NCBI RefSeq assembly: GCF_023953965.1
Contig: NZ_JAMLIX010000002.1
Location: 372,001 to 436,000, forward strand
From: Bosea sp. (in: a-proteobacteria)
GTDB lineage: Bacteria; Pseudomonadota; Alphaproteobacteria; Rhizobiales; Beijerinckiaceae
DNA length: 64,000 nt
Direction of reading: 5' to 3'
In this document: piece after piece, positions 22,438-33,608 of the stretch
How the letters are laid out: each line of letters opens with the position of its first letter
Numbering within the stretch: position 1 is the first letter of the stretch
Made by a program: the position numbers and the translations under genes
The notes under the pieces: generated by a model
What the model saw: only the letters and a program-made list of their open reading frames with translations
The model's database searches: none
Told to the model about the DNA's origin: nothing

Positions 22438-23778
22438 ATGACACGCCCGCTCGTCCGCTTCGCGCCGTCGCCCACCGGCTATCTCCATATCGGCAATGCC
22501 CGGCCGGCGCTGTTCAACTGGCTGTTCGCCCGCCGGCATGGCGGGCGCTTCCTGCTGCGCTACGACGACACGGATATCGCCCGCTCGAAGGCCGAATATG
22601 CCGAGGCCATCGCCGAGGACCTCGCCTGGCTCGGCATCCTGCCCGACGATGTGATCCGGCAGTCCGACCGGCTGGCGGTCTACGATGCGGCGGCCGGGCG
22701 CCTGCGCGGGGCAGGGCGGCTCTATGCCTGCTACGAGACCGCCGACGAGCTCGACCGGCGCCGCAAGCGCCAGCTCGCCCGCGGCCTGCCGCCGATCTAC
22801 GACCGCGCCGCGCTGAAGCTCACGCCCGCCGAGAAGGCCGCCTTCGAGGCGCAGGGGCGCAAAGCCCACTGGCGCTTCCTGCTGGAGGCCCGCGCGGTCG
22901 CCTGGGACGATCTGGTGCGCGGCCCCTCCCATGTCGACTGCGCCTCGCTCTCGGACCCGGTTCTGGTGCGCGAGGACGGCAGCTATCTCTACACGCTGCC
23001 CTCGGTCGTCGACGATGTCGAGACCGGCGTGAGCCATGTCATCCGCGGCGAGGACCACGTCACCAACACCGCCGTCCAGGCGCAGATTTTCGCGGCGCTG
23101 GGCGCGAGCCTGCCCGTCTTCGGCCACCACAACCTGCTCACCACCGCGAGCGGCGAGGGGCTCTCCAAGCGCCTCGGCCATCTCTCGCTGCGCGGCCTGC
23201 GCGAGAGCGGGGTGGAGGCGCTCGCCGTCGCCGCGCTGGCGACGCTGGTCGGCACCTCCGACGCGGTGCGCCCGGTCTCGAGCCTCGACGAGCTCGCAGG
23301 GCTGGTCGAGCTCGCCCATGTCTCGCGCGCGCCGGCCAGGTTCGACGAGCACGAGCTTGAGGCGCTAAGCGCGCGCACGCTGCACCAGCTGCCCCTGGCG
23401 GCGGTGTCGGAGCGGCTCGAGGCGCTGGGCATCGCGGCCGACGAGGCGTTCTGGCTTGCCGTGCGCGGCAATCTCGCCCGGCTGGACGAGGCGAAGCTCT
23501 GGTGGCGGGTCGTCGAGGGGCCGGTCGCTCCCGTGATCGCCGATCCGGATTTCGCGGCGAAGGCAGCGGCGCTCCTGCCCCCGGAGCCCTTCGACGCCAC
23601 GACCTGGAAGAGCTGGACCCAGGGCGTTTCCGCCGCGACCGGCGCCAGGGGCAAGGCGCTGTTCATGCCGCTGCGCCAGGCCCTGACGGGGCTCGATCAT
23701 GGCCCCGAGCTCGCCGCCCTGCTGCCGCTGATCGGCCGCGCGAAGGCGCTGAAGCGGCTCAAGGGCGAGAACGCCTGA
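22438..23778 (+). CDS. gltX: Glutamate--tRNA ligase
   Basis: 446 residues. Class I synthetase signatures: LHIGN at 16-20 (HIGH) and GLSKRLG at about 241 (KMSKS). FAPSPTGYLH, LRYDDTD and the VIRGEDHVTNT strand are typical of GluRS. Charges tRNA-Glu (and tRNA-Gln where a transamidation route exists). It is slightly shorter than the roughly 470 residues common for GltX, with a reduced anticodon-binding end. First backbone gene beside the prophage. Confidence 0.92.
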   Translation: MTRPLVRFAPSPTGYLHIGNARPALFNWLFARRHGGRFLLRYDDTDIARSKAEYAEAIAEDLAWLGILPDDVIRQSDRLAVYDAAAGRLRGAGRLYACYETADELDRRRKRQLARGLPPIYDRAALKLTPAEKAAFEAQGRKAHWRFLLEARAVAWDDLVRGPSHVDCASLSDPVLVREDGSYLYTLPSVVDDVETGVSHVIRGEDHVTNTAVQAQIFAALGASLPVFGHHNLLTTASGEGLSKRLGHLSLRGLRESGVEALAVAALATLVGTSDAVRPVSSLDELAGLVELAHVSRAPARFDEHELEALSARTLHQLPLAAVSERLEALGIAADEAFWLAVRGNLARLDEAKLWWRVVEGPVAPVIADPDFAAKAAALLPPEPFDATTWKSWTQGVSAATGARGKALFMPLRQALTGLDHGPELAALLPLIGRAKALKRLKGENA

Positions 23779-23790
23779 CGGCTTGTCCCT

Positions 23791-23841
23791 CCCATCGTCA
23801 TTCCGGGTTCGCGCCTGCGGCGCGCCCCGGAATGACATGGG
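23791..23841. repeat. REP-like palindrome downstream of gltX
   Basis: GTCATTCCGGG (23797-23807) pairs with CCCGGAATGAC (23826-23836). Outer CCCA/TGGG arms and an inner GC-rich part extend the stem. It sits between convergent gltX and the DUF2865-type gene and may stop transcription from either side. A partial copy (TTCCCGGAATGAC) lies at about 39111-39123. Confidence 0.75.
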
Positions 23842-23858
23842 TGGAGCGCCGACGGTGT

Positions 23859-25016
23859 CTACGGCCTGACGATCTGCGGGCTCAGATTGGGCGCGAGATT
23901 GGGCGCGACGATGCGCACCGCGCGGCGTTCGCCGGTGGCGCTGCGCGATTCGCTCTTCAGCCCGTCCTTCCTGTCGAGCACCGTCTCGCCGACGATGTCG
24001 GGGCCGACGCCGGCCGATTCGGTGCCGGCGGTCGGTGAATCCTCCGACGGCATCGGCTTCTCGTCGGGGACGGCGGGAACGGGCGCCGGCGCCGGCTGGG
24101 CGGCTTGGCCCTTGCGCTTGGGGTCGGGCTTCGGGCGCGACAGTTCGGCCGCGCGCTGCTCGCTCACGATGACGTCGCCCTTGCGCTTGTCGAGCAGATA
24201 CTCGGCGTCCTTGAGGGCGGCCGACCAGCTCTGCCCCTGGCCGCGGCAGCCGCAGGCGGCGTCGAAGCTGCGCGTATATTTGCCGGCATTGGCCAGCGCC
24301 GAATAGGGCTGGCCGGTCGTGCGCGAGGCGGCGTTCTGGATGTCCCCGCCGGTGCTCATGCCGTAGGCGAGGGTCTCGCTGCCCGGGCAGAGCGCCTGGC
24401 ACATCTCGTCGCCGTTGCCGGTGTTGTTCGAGAGCGGGAAGAAATAGCCGTCGCAGGTCCGCACGCAGACGGTCTGCGGGCCGCCGAGCCGAGGCTTCGC
24501 CGGCTCGAGCGGCTCTTCGGGATCGAGCTCGGGCAGCGTCGATTCGATCTCGCCGCGGCGCGGCTCGAGCCCGAAGATCGTCTCGAAGAAGCCGCGCGGC
24601 TGCGCCCGGCAGTTGTTGTTGATCGCGGCGGCGAGCTGGGCGCGCCGCTGCTCGATGCCGCCGCCCTGCGCCTGGCGCTGCAGGGCGCCGTACTGGCTCT
24701 GCAGCTGGCCGATCTGCTGGCGGACGAAGTTGCACTGCGGCGGGGGCGATTCGAAGAAGCTGAAGCCGCGGTCGCAGCCCATGGCGCGATACTGGCCGCT
24801 CAGCCGCGCGAGCTCGGCGCCGACGCGCTGCGCGGCCTGCGCCGCGCGCGGATCGCCGCCGCCGCGGCCCTGCAGGCTTTCAAGCTCGGCGCGCCAGGCA
24901 TTGCAGGAGGCCGACTGCGCCGCGGCGGCGCCGCCGAGCGCCATCAGCGCCAGGAAGGCCATGCCGAAACGTCTGGACAATCGCAGCATCATCTGAAGTC
25001 GGGTCACGTCATCCAT
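23859..25016 (-). CDS. Secreted DUF2865-type protein
   Basis: 385 residues from ATG 25016. A signal peptide (about 10-32, ending AAAQSA) is followed by a helical Gln/Arg-rich region. Then comes the conserved core: TVCVRTCDGYFFPLS, GDEMCQALCPGSE, then PYSALANAGKYTRSFD and ACGCRGQG, a cysteine pattern characteristic of DUF2865 proteins of Hyphomicrobiales. The last 100 residues are Pro/Lys-rich and disordered. Function of the family is unknown; likely periplasmic or cell-surface. Confidence 0.82.
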   Translation of the reverse strand: MDDVTRLQMMLRLSRRFGMAFLALMALGGAAAAQSASCNAWRAELESLQGRGGGDPRAAQAAQRVGAELARLSGQYRAMGCDRGFSFFESPPPQCNFVRQQIGQLQSQYGALQRQAQGGGIEQRRAQLAAAINNNCRAQPRGFFETIFGLEPRRGEIESTLPELDPEEPLEPAKPRLGGPQTVCVRTCDGYFFPLSNNTGNGDEMCQALCPGSETLAYGMSTGGDIQNAASRTTGQPYSALANAGKYTRSFDAACGCRGQGQSWSAALKDAEYLLDKRKGDVIVSEQRAAELSRPKPDPKRKGQAAQPAPAPVPAVPDEKPMPSEDSPTAGTESAGVGPDIVGETVLDRKDGLKSESRSATGERRAVRIVAPNLAPNLSPQIVRP

Positions 25017-25255
25017 GCCGGGGCGGCGGCTCCGTCCGATACCATCGAGAACACACGCCAAACACGACGGAACTATGGAGCGTCCGCGCCTCCCGGCGGG
25101 CCTGCGGCTTCGCATGCCATATTCGGACCGGCGCAGCAATCCGGGGAAGGGCGCATGGTCCCGGTGGTGGAAAACCCCTGCTTTCGCTAGAAGGGCTGCG
25201 GCGGCGGCCCGGCCGCGCCGCCCTTTCGCGCAGCGCCGGGAAGGCAAGCCCGTCC

Positions 25256-26206
25256 ATGTCCGATTACCTGCCTCTTCACGAAGCCGTCATCCCGGAGCTG
25301 CCGAACTATTACCGCGGCAAGGTCCGCGAGAATTACGATCTGCCGGACGGGCGCCGCATCCTGATCTCGACCGACCGGCTCTCCGCCTTCGACCGGGCGA
25401 TCGCGGCGATTCCGCTGAAAGGGCAGGTGCTGACCCAGACCGCCCGCTACTGGTTCGAGCGCACCGCCGACATCTGCCCCAACCATGTGCTGGAATACCC
25501 GGACCCGAACGTCGTCGTCGGCCGGCGGCTCGAGATCCTGCCCGTCGAGATGGTGGTGCGCGGCTATCTCGCCGGCACGACCGGCACATCGATCCTGACG
25601 CTCTACAAGCAGGGCAGGCGCGAGATGTACGGGCTGACGCTGCCGGAGGGCTTAAGCGACAACGAGGCCTTGCCGCAGCCCATCCTCACGCCGACCAGCA
25701 AGGCCTTCGACGGCGGCCATGACGAGCCGCTTTCGGCAAGGCAGATCGTTGAGGGCGGCCTGCTGACGCAGGCGCAGTGGGATACCGTTTCGGCTTACGC
25801 GCTCGCGCTGTTCGCGCGCGGCCAGGCGCTCTCCCTTGAGCGCGGCCTGATCCTGGCCGACACCAAATACGAGTTCGGCACGGATGCGCAGGGCAGGATC
25901 GTGCTGGCCGACGAGATCCATACGCCGGATTCCAGCCGCTACTGGTTCGCCGCAAGCTATCCGGAGCGCTTCGCGGCCGGCGGGAAGCCGGAATCCTTCG
26001 ACAAGGATTTCGTGCGCAACTGGGTCGTGGCGCGCTGCGATCCCTATACGCAGGACCTGCCGCCGATCCCGCAGGAGCTGATCGACCAGACCTCGGCGGT
26101 CTATGTCCGGGCCTTCGAGACGATCACCGGAACGCCCTTCGCCTATCCACTGAGGGGCGAGGACCCGGCCGCGCGCATCCGGCGCAATCTGGCGCGGTAT
26201 TTCTGA
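25256..26206 (+). CDS. purC: Phosphoribosylaminoimidazole-succinocarboxamide synthase
   Basis: 316 residues with GKVRENYDLPDGRRILI and STDRLSAFD at the N-terminus, VEMVVRGYLAGTT, ILADTKYEFG and DEIHTPDSSRYW, all SAICAR synthetase signatures. It joins CAIR and aspartate in purine synthesis. The length fits the longer bacterial/yeast-type form rather than the 240-residue E. coli form. No other pur gene is beside it. Confidence 0.96.
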   Translation: MSDYLPLHEAVIPELPNYYRGKVRENYDLPDGRRILISTDRLSAFDRAIAAIPLKGQVLTQTARYWFERTADICPNHVLEYPDPNVVVGRRLEILPVEMVVRGYLAGTTGTSILTLYKQGRREMYGLTLPEGLSDNEALPQPILTPTSKAFDGGHDEPLSARQIVEGGLLTQAQWDTVSAYALALFARGQALSLERGLILADTKYEFGTDAQGRIVLADEIHTPDSSRYWFAASYPERFAAGGKPESFDKDFVRNWVVARCDPYTQDLPPIPQELIDQTSAVYVRAFETITGTPFAYPLRGEDPAARIRRNLARYF

Positions 26207-26216
26207 AGGCGGCGCC

Positions 26217-27302
26217 TCAGCGCGCCTTCAGCCGGTTCATGAATGAGTCGTAGGAGAGTTCCGCGATCTGCCACCAGAGCAGGTTCTCGCCGCGGAACGC
26301 CACCATCGAATCATAGCCCTTCTTGAAATCCGCGCTCTTGGCGCCGGTCTCGGCGTAATACTCCTCGGCCGCCTTCAGCGCCGCTTCCATCACGGGCAGC
26401 GGGAAGCCGCGCAGCTGCGCGCCCTGCGCCACCAGGCGGCGCAACCCCCCTGGATTGACGAAATCGTACTTGGCCAGCATCCAGTTGTTGGCCGCCTCGC
26501 AGGCGTGCTGGACGATCGCCTGATAATGCTTCGGCAGCTTGGCCCAGGCCTCCTTGCCGATGATCAGGTGCAGCATCGCGCCGCCCTCCCACCAGCCGGG
26601 GTAGTAGTAATATTTGGCGACGCGGGCGAAGCCGAGCTTCTCGTCGTCATAGGGGCCGACGAACTCGGCCGCGTCGATCGCGCCGCGCTCCAGCGCCGGA
26701 TAGACGTCGCCGGGCGCGATCTGCGTCGGCACCACGCCGAGCTTGGCGAGCACCGCCCCGCCCATGCCGCCGATGCGGAACTTCAGCCCCTTCAGGTCGT
26801 CGATGCTCTTCAGCTCGTTGCGGAAGAAGCCGCCCATCTGGCAGCCGGAATTGCCGCAGGGGATGGAATAGGCGTTGAAGCGGTCGAGCACGCCGTTGAC
26901 GATCTCACCGCCGCCGCCGAAATACCACCAGCTATGCTGCTGGCGGGCGTTGAGGCCGAAGGGGATGCCGGTGCCCAAGCCCAGCGTCGGGTCCTTGCCG
27001 ATGTAGAAATAGGTCGGCGAATGCGCGCATTCGACCGTGCCCGAGGAGACCGCATCGAGCGCCTGGAGCCCGGGCACGATCTCGCCCGGCGCGAAGACCT
27101 GGACCTCGAACGCCCCGTCGGTCGCCTCGGCCATGTATTTCGAGAATTGCTGCGCCGTGCCGAAGATCGTATCGAGCGATTTCGGGAAGCTCGACGTCAG
27201 ACGCCATTTCACCGCCGGCTGCGCCTGCGCGATCGCCGGCATCGCGATGCCCGTCGCGGCGGCGGCCAGCGCTCCCGTTTTCAAAAAGCTGCGACGTTCC
27301 AT
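26217..27302 (-). CDS. TRAP transporter solute-binding protein (DctP/TakP-like)
   Basis: 361 residues from ATG 27302, which starts directly with MERRSFLKTG, a twin-arginine signal (RRSFLK) and hydrophobic stretch to about residue 27. The mature part has KWRLTSSFPKSLDTIFG, LKGLKFRIGGMGG and the AAEFVGPYDDEKLG and YYYPGWWEGG motifs of the TakP-type (alpha-keto acid or lactate binding) subfamily. The membrane subunits DctQ and DctM are not beside it, so it must work with subunits encoded elsewhere. Confidence 0.9.
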   Translation of the reverse strand: MERRSFLKTGALAAAATGIAMPAIAQAQPAVKWRLTSSFPKSLDTIFGTAQQFSKYMAEATDGAFEVQVFAPGEIVPGLQALDAVSSGTVECAHSPTYFYIGKDPTLGLGTGIPFGLNARQQHSWWYFGGGGEIVNGVLDRFNAYSIPCGNSGCQMGGFFRNELKSIDDLKGLKFRIGGMGGAVLAKLGVVPTQIAPGDVYPALERGAIDAAEFVGPYDDEKLGFARVAKYYYYPGWWEGGAMLHLIIGKEAWAKLPKHYQAIVQHACEAANNWMLAKYDFVNPGGLRRLVAQGAQLRGFPLPVMEAALKAAEEYYAETGAKSADFKKGYDSMVAFRGENLLWWQIAELSYDSFMNRLKAR

Positions 27303-27364
27303 TTGGTTTCCTCCCACGCGCCAATTATGCCTTTATTGGCGCGTTCGGAAGGGAATGGAAAGAC

Positions 27365-28177
27365 ATGAAGCTCGCCTCGCTCGCGCATGGCCGTGACGGC
27401 CGTCTCGTCGTGGTCTCGCGTGACCTGACCCGCGCCACCGACGCCTTCCCGGTCGTGCCGACCCTGCAGGCGGCGCTCGACGACTGGCCCCGCCACGCCC
27501 CGCGCCTCGCCGACCTCGCCGAAGGGCTGGAGCACGGTTCCGTCCCCTCCTTCCGCTTCCACGAGCATGATTGCGCCGCGCCCTTGCCGCGCGCCTATCA
27601 GCGGCTCGACGCGTCGGCCACAGGGGACGAACCGCAACTGTCCCGGGGCGCCAGCGACGCCTGGCTGGGCGCGCGCCGGCCCGTGCAGGCCCGCAGCGAG
27701 GGCATCGCCTTCGCGGCCCGGATCGCGGTCGCAACCGGCGACGTGCCGATGGCGGCGACCCGCGAGGAGGCGCTCGGCCTGATCCGCCTCGTCATGCTCG
27801 TCAGCGATGTCGACCTGCGCGACCGGGCGAGGCCGTCCTCGGCCTGCTCCCCGGTCGCGGTGACGCCGGACGAGCTCGGCGGCGCCTGGCAGGGCGGGCG
27901 GCTGCGCCTGCCGGTCATCGCCGAGGTCAACGGCAAGCCCGAGGTGAGCGCCGATCCAGCCTGCGATTTCGGCGCGCTGATCGCCGATGCCGCCGCGACG
28001 CGCGGCCTTTCGGCCGGCACCATCGTCACCGCCGGCCCCGTCGCCAACCGCGCGACGCCCCTCCTGCGCTTCGGCGACACCGTCCGCATCGCGATGAAGG
28101 ACCTTTCCGGGCATTCGATCTTCGGCGCGATCGAGCAGGAGGTCCTGCCGCTTGGCGGCGGCCGGGCGGGCGGATAA
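27365..28177 (+). CDS. FAH-family protein lacking active-site segments
   Basis: 270 residues. The N-terminus (LVVVSRDLTRATDAF, then LAEGLEHGSVPSFRFHEHD) and the C-terminus (LLRFGDTVRIAMKD, GHSIFGAIEQ) are those of fumarylacetoacetate hydrolase family proteins of about 330-340 residues. Between them several pieces are missing in frame. The segment where the family has the metal-ligand pattern E-x-E reads AFAARIAV without either Glu. The loop after VMLVSDVDLRD jumps straight to SSACSPVAVTP, and the stretch after the VTAGPVANR region is shortened. It is probably an inactive or re-purposed homologue. Divergent from the TRAP gene. Confidence 0.75.
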   Translation: MKLASLAHGRDGRLVVVSRDLTRATDAFPVVPTLQAALDDWPRHAPRLADLAEGLEHGSVPSFRFHEHDCAAPLPRAYQRLDASATGDEPQLSRGASDAWLGARRPVQARSEGIAFAARIAVATGDVPMAATREEALGLIRLVMLVSDVDLRDRARPSSACSPVAVTPDELGGAWQGGRLRLPVIAEVNGKPEVSADPACDFGALIADAAATRGLSAGTIVTAGPVANRATPLLRFGDTVRIAMKDLSGHSIFGAIEQEVLPLGGGRAGG

Positions 28178-28222
28178 CCTTCAAGGCCCGCCAAGAGAGC
28201 TTGAGACGAGAGCCGAGTTGCC

Positions 28223-28756
28223 ATGATCGAGACCGTGCCGTTCTATTCCAGCGTCATTCCGCTGGCCTTCTTCGTCTGGGGGCCGGTCTTGGTGATGGTG
28301 CTGTTCTGGCTCGTCGGCCTCTGGTCGAACCGGCAGGGCGTGCCGCGCATGCTGGAAAACGACTGGGACGGCTACAGCCTCGCCGATGTCGAGAAGCTGT
28401 TCACGCTCTATGGCGAGGAGAAGCGCGCCCGCTATCGCAACCGCGTGCTGCCGGCCGATGTCGCCTTCGCCTTCACCTATGCGATCATCGGCGCGCTGAT
28501 CGCCGCCGGTCTTTCCCTGCGCGGCCAGCCCTGGTGGGTGGCGGCGCTCTGCGGCGGGGGCTGGCTCCTCGGCGGGCTTTGCGACGTGGCGGAGAATTTC
28601 GCCGTGGCGCGGCTGCTCGACCGCTATCCTGAGATCGCCGGCGGCGATGTCGCCTTCGCCAGCGCGATGACGCGGCTGAAGCTCGTCCTATTCTCGCTCG
28701 GCGTCATCGGCGCGCTCGCCGCCGCCTATCTCGCCTTCAAGCCGCTGGCGGGGTGA
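28223..28756 (+). CDS. Four-helix membrane protein, unknown
   Basis: 177 residues with transmembrane helices at about 10-35, 78-98, 103-122 and 150-172. A soluble loop between helices 1 and 2 (VEKLFTLYGEEKRARYRNRVLP) is charged. The third helix ends in CDVAENFAVARLLD, an acidic/Asn pattern in the membrane boundary that may be functional. No family recognised. Confidence 0.75.
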   Translation: MIETVPFYSSVIPLAFFVWGPVLVMVLFWLVGLWSNRQGVPRMLENDWDGYSLADVEKLFTLYGEEKRARYRNRVLPADVAFAFTYAIIGALIAAGLSLRGQPWWVAALCGGGWLLGGLCDVAENFAVARLLDRYPEIAGGDVAFASAMTRLKLVLFSLGVIGALAAAYLAFKPLAG

Positions 28757-28833
28757 TGGCCGCCTTGCGACGCCGGACTCTGGCGCGCGCCCGTCCGGCT
28801 TCCCATATCGGGGCTCCAGAATATGCCGGGAGA

Positions 28834-29355
28834 ATGGGAATGCCGTTTCGTCGTTGGGTTCTGGCCGCGCTGGCGCTTGGCCTGTCCGGGGCCTCGCTGT
28901 CGCCGGCCGTGGCGCAGGAGGACCTGATCTTCCGCAAGTCGACCGTCTGGAAGATGCTGACGCCTAACGACAAGCTCGCCGTCTACGGCGTCGACGATCC
29001 CGCCGTCGAGGGTGTCGCCTGCCATTACACCGTGCCCGAGAAGGGCGGCGTCTCCGGCATGTTCGGTGTCGCCGAGGAGGTCTCGGAGGTGTCGCTGTCC
29101 TGCCGCCAGATCGGACCGATCAAATTCAAGGAGAAGGCCGGGCAGGGCGATGTCGTCTTCCGCGAGCGCCGTTCGCTGGTCTGGAAGAAGATGCAGATCG
29201 TGCGCGGCTGCGACGCCAAGCGCAACGTGCTGGTCTATCTGGTCTATACCGACAAGCTGATCGACGGTTCGCCGCAGAACTCGACCTCGACCGTGCCGGT
29301 CATGCCCTGGGGCGCCTCGGGCGAGCCGCCGAAATGCTCCGACTGGATCAGGTGA
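28834..29355 (+). CDS. creA: CreA family periplasmic protein
   Basis: 173 residues from ATG 28834 (ATG 28840 also possible). A signal peptide ends VAQE at about 28. The mature part DPAVEGVACHYTVPEKGG, EVSLSCRQIGPI and VFRERRSLVWKKMQIVRGCD are CreA hallmarks, with paired cysteines. The family name comes from catabolite regulation in E. coli, but the biochemical role is unknown. Confidence 0.88.
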   Translation: MGMPFRRWVLAALALGLSGASLSPAVAQEDLIFRKSTVWKMLTPNDKLAVYGVDDPAVEGVACHYTVPEKGGVSGMFGVAEEVSEVSLSCRQIGPIKFKEKAGQGDVVFRERRSLVWKKMQIVRGCDAKRNVLVYLVYTDKLIDGSPQNSTSTVPVMPWGASGEPPKCSDWIR

Positions 29356-29361
29356 GGGGCG

Positions 29362-29691
29362 TCACTCGTCGCAGGTGATGCTGAGCGGCTCCCCGGCTGC
29401 CTGTGTCTGGCTTTGCCTGGCGAGCGTGCCGGTGAAATCCTCGCGGGCGGCGACGCCGAAGGCGACGGCCTTGCCGAAGCCTTGCGACTCGCACCAGGCA
29501 TCGGCGACGATCCGGCCGCATTCGGCCCGCGACGCGATGCAGTCGGCGACGCCGTAGCCGTCGCTGGCCGGGATCAGGAAGGTGCGCTGCTCGCCGGCGG
29601 CGGCGGCCGAGCGGCCCGCCGGCATGATCGAGAGCGAGATGCCGGCGGCGACGATCCCGAGCAATCCGACGAGGGCCACGGCGCGGCGCAT
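29362..29691 (-). CDS. Small secreted protein, unknown
   Basis: 109 residues from ATG 29691. A signal peptide (about 1-32, hydrophobic with AAAAG cleavage region) is followed by FLIPASDGYGVADCIAS, CGRIVADAWCESQGF and a final ITCDE; four cysteines suggest two disulfides. Convergent with creA. Small proteins of this pattern are common in Hyphomicrobiales but uncharacterised. Confidence 0.75.
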   Translation of the reverse strand: MRRAVALVGLLGIVAAGISLSIMPAGRSAAAAGEQRTFLIPASDGYGVADCIASRAECGRIVADAWCESQGFGKAVAFGVAAREDFTGTLARQSQTQAAGEPLSITCDE

Positions 29692-30014
29692 GAATGGATA
29701 TCCTGATGGCGGCGGGCGGATGGAGAACCCGCGAATCGGAAGCATGGTTCCGTTCGGTTAAATTTGAATGAACCGCGGTGACCGTGGGGTAATGCTGCAA
29801 CGCAACAACGGGCGCCCCTCTTGACGGAAAGCTCAGCGGAAGGCAATCAGTTTCGACCATGACGCGAGCCGCCATCAACCGCCGGATTTGCATTATCTGC
29901 CGCTAGCTTGCGCTGGCCGGCTGCTCACGTCCTCGTCCTGAAAACGAACCGACAACAGCGCCCCGGCCAGCGGCCAGGCGATTTTCGTTTCGTTCGTTCC
30001 AGGATTTTGCCCCG

Positions 30015-31471
<1,457 letters not shown>

Positions 31472-31475
<4 letters not shown>

Positions 31476-33070
31476 GCGCCGCCCGCATCCATCTCTTCGA
31501 CACGACGCTGCGCGACGGCGCCCAGACCACCGGCGTCGATTTCTCGCTCGACGACAAGCGCATGGTAGCGGGCCTGCTCGACCGGCTCGGCATCGACTAT
31601 GTCGAGGGCGGCTATCCCGGCGCCAACCCGCTCGACACCGCCTTTTTCGCTGAGAAGCCGACGCAGCGGGCGAAGTTCGCCGCCTTCGGCATGACCAAGC
31701 GGGCCGGGCGCTCGGCCGCCAACGATCCGGGCATCGCCGCGCTGCTGGAGGCGAAGGCCGATGCCATCGTCTTCGTCGCCAAGAGCTGGGATTACCATGT
31801 CCGCGTCGCGCTCGGGATCTCGCTCGAGGAGAACCTCGCCGGCATCACTGAGAGCGTCGAAGCGGCGAAGGCCGCCGGCCGCGAGGTGATGCTCGATTGC
31901 GAGCATTTCTTCGACGGCTACAAGGCCAACCCCGACTACGCGCTCGCCTGCGCCCGCGCGGCCTACGAGGCCGGCGCGCGCTGGGTCGTGCTCTGCGACA
32001 CCAATGGCGGCACGCTGCCCGACGAGATCGGCGCGATCGTCCGCGAGGTTGCGAAGGTCGTGCCGGGCGAGCATCTCGGCATCCACGCCCATGACGATTG
32101 CGGCTGCGCCGTCGCCAACTCGCTGGCGGCGGTGGAGGCGGGCGTGCGCCAGATCCAGGGCACGCTCAACGGGCTGGGCGAGCGCTGCGGCAACGCCAAC
32201 CTCGTCACGCTGATCGGCGCGCTGAAGCTGAAGCAGCGCTATCGCGACCGCTTCGCGCTCGGCGTCGGCGAGGCGCAGCTCGCCGAGCTGACCCATGTCT
32301 CGCGCGCGCTCGACGAGATGCTGAACCGCGCGCCGAACCGCCATGCCCCCTTCGTCGGCGCCTCCGCCTTCGCCACCAAGGCCGGCATCCACGCCTCCGC
32401 CGTGCTCAAGGACCCGCGCACCTACGAGCATGTCGCGCCCGAGGCTACTGGCAACATCCGCAAGGTCCTGGTCTCCGATCAGGGCGGCAAGTCGAACCTC
32501 GTCGCCGAACTCGAGCGCATCGGCGTAACCCTCGGGCGCGACGATCCCCGCCTCAACCGCGTGCTGGAGGAGGTCAAGGACAAGGAGGCTCAAGGCTATG
32601 CCTTCGAAGGCGCCGACGCCTCCTTCTTCCTGCTGGTCAAGCGCATCCTCGGCGAGGTGCCGGATTATTTCGCCGTCGAGCGCTTCGCCGTGAATGTCGA
32701 GCGCCGCTACAACGCGCTGGGCGAGCTCGTCACCTTCTCCGAGGCGATCGTCAAGGTGAAGGTGGGCGAGGACGTGCTGATCTCGGCCGCCGAGGGCGAG
32801 GCCGGCCCGGTCAATGCGCTCGACATCGCCTTGCGCAAGGACCTCGGCCGCTACCAGTCGCTGATCGGGAGCCTGCGCCTCCTGGACTACAAGGTCCGCA
32901 TCTTCCAGGGCGGCACCGATGCCGTGACCCGCGTGCTGATCGAATCGGGCGACGAGACCGGCGAGCGCTGGACCACGGTCGGCGTCAGCGCCAACATCAT
33001 CGACGCCTCATTCCAGGCGCTCACCGACTCGATCACCTACAAGCTGGTCAGGGCCGGCGCGACGGCGTGA
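31472..33070 (+). CDS. cimA: (R)-citramalate synthase (CimA-type)
   Basis: 532 residues. The N-terminal aldolase domain has FDTTLRDGAQT, the EGGYPGANP segment and HAHDDCGCA (HxH metal site), all of the HMGL-like/LeuA superfamily. The length and GYPGANPLD favour CimA rather than isopropylmalate synthase. The C-terminal LeuA-dimer regulatory domain (about 400-532) would bind isoleucine. Reaction: pyruvate plus acetyl-CoA to citramalate for isoleucine synthesis. Coupled to cysS by a 4-bp overlap. Confidence 0.92.
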
Positions 33071-33253
33071 GCCGCTTTCCGTCTCCGCCGGCTCATTGCT
33101 TCGGCATCGGGCCGCTCGAGATCGCGTGAAGGAGCGCGGCGGTCTCGCCGGCCCGGCGTATTCCTCCTCCGATCGGGCGACGCCGGACCATCGGTGCCTC
33201 CCTACAAACTCAGCGGGACAGCCGACCCACGACGTACCGCAGGGAGGGCCCGC

Positions 33254-33601
33254 ATGACCACGGCAGACGCGGCCTTTTATCTGTTCAGCTTCTTCAACGT
33301 CCTGCGGGTATTCTCGTATTTGCCGCAGATTGTCCGCGTCGCGCGCGACAGCACGGGCGCTGCCGCCATTTCCTATTGGACATGGGGGCTCTGGGTCGCG
33401 GCGAATACATCGACGGCCGCCTATGCGCTCACGTCGCTCGGCGACGTGCCGCTGGCGGCGATCAACATGATGAACAGCCTGTGCTGCGGGATCGTCATCG
33501 GCCTGACCGCCTTCAAGCGGCATCGACTCTCCCGAAGCTGTCGCAGCGGCCCCGGCAAGGCCGGATCGGGCGGGTTGCTGCTCCATGTCGAGCGGCAATG
33601 A
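33254..33601 (+). CDS. PQ-loop (SemiSWEET-like) membrane protein
   Basis: 115 residues from ATG 33254. Three transmembrane helices; the first ends in VFSYLPQIVRVARD, a PQ-loop motif, and the second begins ISYWTWGLWVAANTSTAAY. One PQ-loop repeat of about 85 residues is the SemiSWEET/MtN3-type half transporter, which dimerises to move small solutes. The C-terminal 25 residues are an unusual basic tail. Confidence 0.8.
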   Translation: MTTADAAFYLFSFFNVLRVFSYLPQIVRVARDSTGAAAISYWTWGLWVAANTSTAAYALTSLGDVPLAAINMMNSLCCGIVIGLTAFKRHRLSRSCRSGPGKAGSGGLLLHVERQ

Positions 33602-33608
33602 GGTGTGA

